DNA of 64,000 nucleotides from Lysinibacillus mangiferihumi (lineage in GTDB: Bacteria; Bacillota; Bacilli; Bacillales_A; Planococcaceae): NCBI RefSeq assembly GCF_003049665.1, contig NZ_PYWM01000001.1, positions 124,001 through 188,000 on the forward strand, read 5' to 3'. Of this stretch, positions 59,999-64,000 are shown in pieces. A program made the translations under genes and the position numbers. The first letter of the stretch is position 1; every line of letters begins with the position of its first letter. A model generated the notes under the pieces. The model did not search any database. It worked only from the letters and a program-made list of their open reading frames with translations, and was not told the origin of the DNA.

Positions 59999-60592
59999 AT
60001 GAAATTTAAACGAGTAATATTGGTATCATCTTTAACATTATCAATGATGTCGTTGTCTAATGTCCATGTATCAGCTTCAGAAATGAGTATTACAAATGTA
60101 TACACTACAAATCAATTGATTTCTTCTAATGATATAGAGGCGAATGCCAGTAAATTTGATGTTGATATTATTAAGTTAAATGATAGTATGTTACAAATTG
60201 ATATCATAAATGAAAATGTAAAAATTGCATTTAATGAATCTGGTGAAGTGACACTATCTAATAATGATAAATCAGAAGTTCTACCTACTTATGCATTTGA
60301 TAAAAATAATGAATATGTAAAATTGGTATATAAAAAAACAGACATTGGTTTGATTGTTGAATTACATAAAAATGAAATAATGTCATACAGTAGATCGAAA
60401 AAGTCAAAATGGAAATGTGCGCTAGGAACATTAGGTGGTTATTATTCTGGAGCAGTCATTGGAGGTACTTCTGGAGCTGCTGCAGGGTCTATTATTCCAG
60501 GATTAGGGACCGTTGCAGGTGGCGTTGGTGGAGCAATTTTTGGAGCAATTGGTGGTGGAATGACTGGAGCTGCTACCTTTTGTTTTGATTAA
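59999..60592 (+). CDS. Secreted glycine-zipper protein, bacteriocin-like precursor
   Basis: 197 residues. Signal peptide (1-27, ending VSASE), a polar beta-type pro-region (28-130), then a 58-residue hydrophobic glycine-rich tail from C140 to C195: GGYYSGAVIGGTSGAAAGSI and GGVGGAIFGAIGGGMTGAA. GxxxG/glycine-zipper tails bounded by two Cys suggest a pore-forming peptide released by cleavage, in form like SdpC-type toxins, although I see no sequence match. It is followed after 14 bases by a small membrane protein that could give immunity, and preceded by a Fur-like box. Confidence 0.68.
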   Translation: MKFKRVILVSSLTLSMMSLSNVHVSASEMSITNVYTTNQLISSNDIEANASKFDVDIIKLNDSMLQIDIINENVKIAFNESGEVTLSNNDKSEVLPTYAFDKNNEYVKLVYKKTDIGLIVELHKNEIMSYSRSKKSKWKCALGTLGGYYSGAVIGGTSGAAAGSIIPGLGTVAGGVGGAIFGAIGGGMTGAATFCFD

Positions 60593-60606
60593 TGGAGTGA
60601 AGACAT

Positions 60607-60804
60607 ATGGAAATGGGCGATTGGTTTAGTATACCAATGATATTAAGTCAAATTGTTATTTGGATTTTATGGATTCTATTACAACTTGCTTTAGAAGCCA
60701 ATGTAATGTGGATAGTTTTTAATCCATTTAATTTTCTTTTTGTTGCAAATGTAATTATTGGCGTCGTCTATCAAATTAAAAAGTGTAAAAAGACAACGTG
60801 TTAA
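60607..60804 (+). CDS. Small two-helix membrane protein, candidate immunity protein
   Basis: 65 residues, almost all hydrophobic: FSIPMILSQIVIWILWILLQ and FNPFNFLFVANVIIGVVYQI, with a short basic Cys-containing end. GGAGTGAAG before ATG 60607. Size, topology and place directly after the toxin-like gene fit a bacteriocin immunity protein. A frameshifted homologue lies at 62986. Confidence 0.65.
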   Translation: MEMGDWFSIPMILSQIVIWILWILLQLALEANVMWIVFNPFNFLFVANVIIGVVYQIKKCKKTTC

Positions 60805-60818
60805 TATACGGGTATAAG

Positions 60819-60859
60819 ATGACCAAGTAAGCATACGATGTGACCTTGGTCATTTTTTA
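60819..60859 (+). terminator. Terminator of the toxin-like operon
   Basis: Stem ATGACCAAG / CTTGGTCAT with a 17-base loop, T6 tail. Confidence 0.75.
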
Positions 60860-60911
60860 TTGTGCAACGAATCCTGAAATAATGGAAAAATATAACTGAA
60901 GAAATACCATA

Positions 60912-61240
60912 TAGCGTTTTATGCTACAGGGGGATTTGTGTCACAGCTCGGTTTTAGTTTGTTAGCTATTTTCTGGATCATTACCGGCTATCAAACGGTT
61001 ACGAAAATTAAAAAACATAATGTCTATGAACACCAAAAATGGATGATACGCAATTATTCAGTAACTTTTGCTGCAGTAACTTTAAGAATCTGGCTACCAT
61101 TATTTACTGCATTATTTGGATTCGAAAATTTTATGATTAGTTATCCTATTATTTCGTGGTTATATTGGGTGCCAAATCTTATAGTTGCGCAGTGGATTAT
61201 TGGGCGGACACTTCAAGAAAGAAGCACAATAGTTAAATAG
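60912..61240 (+). pseudogene. 3' fragment of DUF2306-like gene
   Basis: The last 108 or so codons of the gene at 59078 without start. The copy differs at three amino acids in the shared part (A to T, L to V, C to Y). Not expected to give a functional protein. Confidence 0.85.
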
Positions 61241-61438
61241 GTTAGGATAAATGCCACTCTATTTAGGGTGGTTTTTATTGTCTATTCGTATCAAAAAGGC
61301 TGCCAAATTGGGAGGGTAGAATTTAAAAAAAGAAAAATAAAAGCCATCGGAAAGATGATATTTTTTTATGTAATACTAAAATTATTATTAAAAAAATGTC
61401 TAAATTTTTTAAAAAAATAAAGTAATTTGACTATTGTG

Positions 61439-61453
61439 TGAGAATCATTATCA
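61439..61453. promoter_or_regulatory. Fur-box-like operator, copy 2
   Basis: Same TGAGAATCATTATCA with the downstream palindrome as copy 1, now 185 bases before the protease gene. Confidence 0.7.
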
Positions 61454-61488
61454 ATGATAAATTATTGTTAACTCGGGGATAGTTTAGG

Positions 61489-61593
61489 ACTAACCAATTA
61501 GCTAATCGAGTAGAATATCATAATGGAAATACAAATAGAGGTATTAGAGCAGATTTATACTGGGTTTTAGTTTTTAATATCGAGCCTCAATAA
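61489..61593 (+). pseudogene. Short 3' gene fragment, unknown
   Basis: 34 codons open to TAA 61593 (TNQLANRVEYHNGNTNRGIR...), no start, following the duplication junction. Probably the tail of a gene displaced by the duplicated segment. Confidence 0.35.
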
Positions 61594-61638
61594 TAGTATT
61601 TATTAAATTAATAAACAGCTATAAAGTAGGTGCTTTTA

Positions 61639-62532
61639 TTGAAAAGATTATTAACTAAATTAATTTGGATGATTTTTATATTTGTTGGATTATCCTTGAC
61701 AATCTATACCGTATTTTCGTCTAATTATGAAAATAATGATGAGCATGCTACACCTTGGGAATTTGATTGGCTAGATTATAAAGAGCTTCATAAACTTTCT
61801 ACAGGTAGGTCCCAAATAATTGCTATCATTGATAGTGGTATAAATCCTCTATACAGTGAAAATTTAAAATTTGAAAAATCTTTAGTTGATCAATCTATCC
61901 AAGATACAAATGGTCATGGTACTATGATGTACTCCATAATTAAAGGAATTAATGGGCATATAGAAGGGATAAGCCCTAATGCGCAAATAATCGTCATTAA
62001 AGTGATGAATAAAGATGATTCAGTTACACCAACAATTATCAAAGATGCAATTGAATTGGCGATCCAAAAAGATGCTTCTATTATTAATTTAAGTATGGCT
62101 AGCCATTTTGAAGATACAGATATTACGGAAATGATAAAATTAGCAGTAAATAAAGGTGTTACAGTAGTAGCTTCCTCAGGAGATTATGGAAATACTGAAT
62201 TGATGTATCCTGCAATTTTGGATGAAGTTATTTCGGTTGGGGCAATTGATGCTTCAGGAAATGTACTTGATTTAACAAGCGGTTCGCAAAAAACAACGAT
62301 TAATGCACCTGGTCATGAGATAACAGCAGTTGATTCCGATGAAACAGTGATTACAACAAGTGGTACATCGCAAGCAACTGCATTAATATCGGGCTATATT
62401 GCTCTGTTAAAAGACTATGCATTTTCGAAAAATAAAGAGTTGAACAATGATAGTATTATCTCGTTACTAGAGTCTATTAATAGTCAAGAATTAACCTATT
62501 TTCAAGCATTGAAGAAGATAGATTCTCTTTAA
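61639..62532 (+). CDS. Membrane-anchored subtilisin-like (S8) protease
   Basis: 297 residues, TTG start behind GTAGGTG (GTG 61630 overlaps the site). One N-terminal membrane helix (about 8-27), then an S8 domain without propeptide: Asp in IAIIDSGI (about 65), His in TNGHGTMM (about 93), Ser in TTSGTSQATA (about 244). The usual oxyanion Asn block (AAGNEG) reads ASSGDYG, so Asp replaces Asn. Bacteriocin gene clusters often include such proteases for precursor cleavage or immunity; here a role in maturing the glycine-zipper precursor is a guess from the shared Fur-linked layout. Confidence 0.82.
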   Translation: MKRLLTKLIWMIFIFVGLSLTIYTVFSSNYENNDEHATPWEFDWLDYKELHKLSTGRSQIIAIIDSGINPLYSENLKFEKSLVDQSIQDTNGHGTMMYSIIKGINGHIEGISPNAQIIVIKVMNKDDSVTPTIIKDAIELAIQKDASIINLSMASHFEDTDITEMIKLAVNKGVTVVASSGDYGNTELMYPAILDEVISVGAIDASGNVLDLTSGSQKTTINAPGHEITAVDSDETVITTSGTSQATALISGYIALLKDYAFSKNKELNNDSIISLLESINSQELTYFQALKKIDSL

Positions 62533-62780
62533 AGGAGGACGCCAAGAGACATGGGAGGGTACGTCGTCATAAGCATCGCAGAGATCCAATAGTGCATTAC
62601 ATAATGGATTATTAAGTTAATTTTATCCAATTAACTTTAGCGAAGCGTGCTCACCAAATGACTATGTATTGAAGACCTAGAAAAGACTATATGTAATATG
62701 CGGTGAATAAATATTTTTACCACTTTAAAAATGGGTCGAACCGTTGATATATCAACATTTATAGAGGGAGGCTAGTTAAT

Positions 62781-62966
62781 ATGAGATTAAGACCATATCA
62801 TTATTTAGGAATATTACCAGTCAGTATTAGCTGTTTTGCATCATATTTATCTATATCTTCAAATACCAAAACTATTATTAATCTTATTGCGGCTTTGTTA
62901 GTAATTACATCTATTCCTTTGAGCTATAGAGATTACAAAAAGTCAAAAAGAGAATCTAGACTTTAG
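62781..62966 (+). CDS. Small two-helix membrane protein
   Basis: 61 residues: LGILPVSISCFASYLSI and TIINLIAALLVITSIPL, basic tail (DYKKSKRESRL). GAGGGAGG precedes ATG. Its form is that of small immunity proteins; it is not similar to 60607 in sequence. Confidence 0.6.
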   Translation: MRLRPYHYLGILPVSISCFASYLSISSNTKTIINLIAALLVITSIPLSYRDYKKSKRESRL

Positions 62967-62985
62967 ATTAATGGAGTGATGGCAA

Positions 62986-63230
62986 GTGGAATTACGTGAT
63001 TTCTTTAGTATACCAATGATATTAAGTTTGTCATTTGGATTTTATCGGTTTTCTTACAAATTGCGCTAGAACTCAATTTAATTGGGATTATTTTTAACCC
63101 AATTAACTTCCTAGCTATAGCAAATTTAATTATTGGTGTTGTCTATCAGATTAGACAAAGTAATAAGACAACATATTACAATGGCCGGTTGCACAAAAAA
63201 AGCGTGAAGCTGGTCTTTTTTTATTGCTGA
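62986..63230 (+). pseudogene. Frameshifted homologue of the 60607 membrane protein
   Basis: From GTG 62986 it reads ELRDFFSIPMILS, close to the start of the 60607 protein. A 4-base deletion near 63028 then shifts the frame; the continuation VIWILSVFLQIALELNLIGI and FNPINFLAIANLIIGVVYQI is in another frame and reads on to TGA 63230. Shows that the toxin-linked unit was once duplicated as a whole. Confidence 0.75.
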
Positions 63231-63401
63231 AAAAATCATAAAAATTGGAAATGTGTGCGTATTGAAATTACATTTAGTGTATTCTTAAAATAGGAAAGTT
63301 AAACCATCTTCGTCGAAGTGCGAAGACGTTCAGAAGTTTAGTAAACTTAAACATTAGTATTGTAATACAGTAATGGGAAACGTTAAAAGGAGTGACTATT
63401 A

Positions 63402-63907
63402 TTGTACGAAGAACAACTAGCAAGAGCCATTCAATTACGCACAGAAAATAAGAAGCAAGAATCCAATCAATTACTTGTAAAAATGGTAGAGCAATATGCG
63501 GACGATGCAGTCGTTAATTACCAATGCGCATGGAGCTTTGACGTTTTAGGCGAAGAATTAAAAGCAGTTCCCTACTATGAAAAGGCCATTCAGCAAGGGT
63601 TATCTGGAACAGATTTAGAAGGAGCAATATTGGGACTTGGCAGTACATATCGAACATTAGGTGAATATGAAAAATCAGAAAAGGTATTTTTACAAGGAAT
63701 AGCGTTATTTCCAACAAATAAAGCATTGCAAGTGTTTTATGCGATGACTTTATATAATTTACAAGAACATAACAAGCGATGGAGCTCTTACTAAAATGCC
63801 TGACAGATACGACAACAGATGCCGAAATACTAAGTTATCAAAATGCGATTAATTTCTATGCAGATCAATTAGATAGGGAGGGGGACAAATGTGTGTATGT
63901 CACGTAG
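63402..63907 (+). pseudogene. TPR-repeat protein with late frameshift
   Basis: TTG start behind AAAAGGAGTG. 130 residues with two or three TPR units (VNYQCAWSFDVLGEELKAVP, LGLGSTYRTLGEYEKSEKVF). Near 63774 a missing A (AACAAGCGATGG instead of an expected AACAAAGCG) shifts the frame to a stop at 63794. The other frame continues naturally (MELLLKCLTDTTTDAEILSY) to TAG 63907. The truncated form may still fold. An assembly error is possible. Confidence 0.65.
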
Positions 63908-63927
63908 AATAAACGTGACTTTTTTTG
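63899..63927 (+). terminator. Terminator after TPR gene
   Basis: Stem GTCACGT / ACGTGAC with T7 tail; it contains the distal stop codon at 63905-63907. Confidence 0.8.
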
Positions 63928-64000
63928 TTGAAGTAAATTGCCACACAATGAGTACGGTATTTAGATTATTGCGCTTGACCTTGCTTCCAATAACTTAGTA

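Larger units (their letters stand above)
60912..61477 (+). repeat. Duplicated segment, copy 2
   Basis: Copy of 59385-59947 lying directly after the toxin-like operon. The junction at 60912 cuts into the DUF2306-like gene. Confidence 0.9.

Noticed and set aside
1-64000. tRNA or rRNA genes
   Set aside because: I found no cloverleaf-like or rRNA-like sequence; the prophage uses a protein gene as att site, not a tRNA.

Overview
The window is AT-rich chromosomal DNA of a spore-forming, low-GC Gram-positive bacterium. The order comEC, yqzM, holA, rpsT, gpr, spoIIP, lepA is the conserved Bacillales block, and the protein sequences look most like Lysinibacillus or a close relative (inference from recall, not a search).

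Layout. 1-11.7 kb is core chromosome with two inserted membrane acyltransferase genes and one secreted SH3/excalibur protein. About 11.70-48.55 kb is a nearly complete prophage integrated into the 3' end of lepA. A 42-bp stretch encoding the last LepA codons is repeated at both ends (11685-11726 and 48521-48562). Reading inward, the prophage has an integrase, a Fic protein with a small upstream gene, a CI-type repressor and a divergent early operon. That operon includes a rolling-circle (HUH) Rep-like protein, ParA, ParB and RecU. Then come HNH/terminase, an HK97-type head, a PBSX (Xkd)-type contractile tail, a lysis cassette, and a right-end cargo region (43.7-48.4 kb) of low-GC genes. The cargo is led by a 782-residue TIR/deoxyribosyltransferase-like plus P-loop NTPase protein.

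48.56-54 kb is a scrapyard. It holds a decayed second lysis cassette from a related phage, a truncated IS3-family end, a nearly complete IS3-family (IS150-like) element with a broken orfA, lipoprotein genes, and a broken second copy of a small basic-peptide gene also found inside the prophage. hemN/hemW, which normally follows lepA, is not seen, so the island continues to the end of the window or the flank has been rearranged.

54-64 kb holds stand-alone genes: secreted proteins, a nitroreductase divergent from an HxlR regulator, a coiled-coil protein, a divergent pair of unknown genes and a DUF2306-like membrane protein. Then comes a locus built from two copies of a roughly 565-bp segment, each ending in a Fur-box-like sequence. 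Copy 1 precedes a secreted glycine-zipper, bacteriocin-like precursor and a small membrane protein. Copy 2 precedes a membrane-anchored subtilisin-like protease, a small membrane protein and a frameshifted homologue of the first small membrane protein.

The strongest points for follow-up are the Fur-linked duplicated toxin-like locus, the cargo NTPase protein, the plasmid-like Rep-ParA-ParB module in an integrating phage, a textbook -1 frameshift signal in the tail chaperone gene, and matching in-frame internal start sites in two endolysins.
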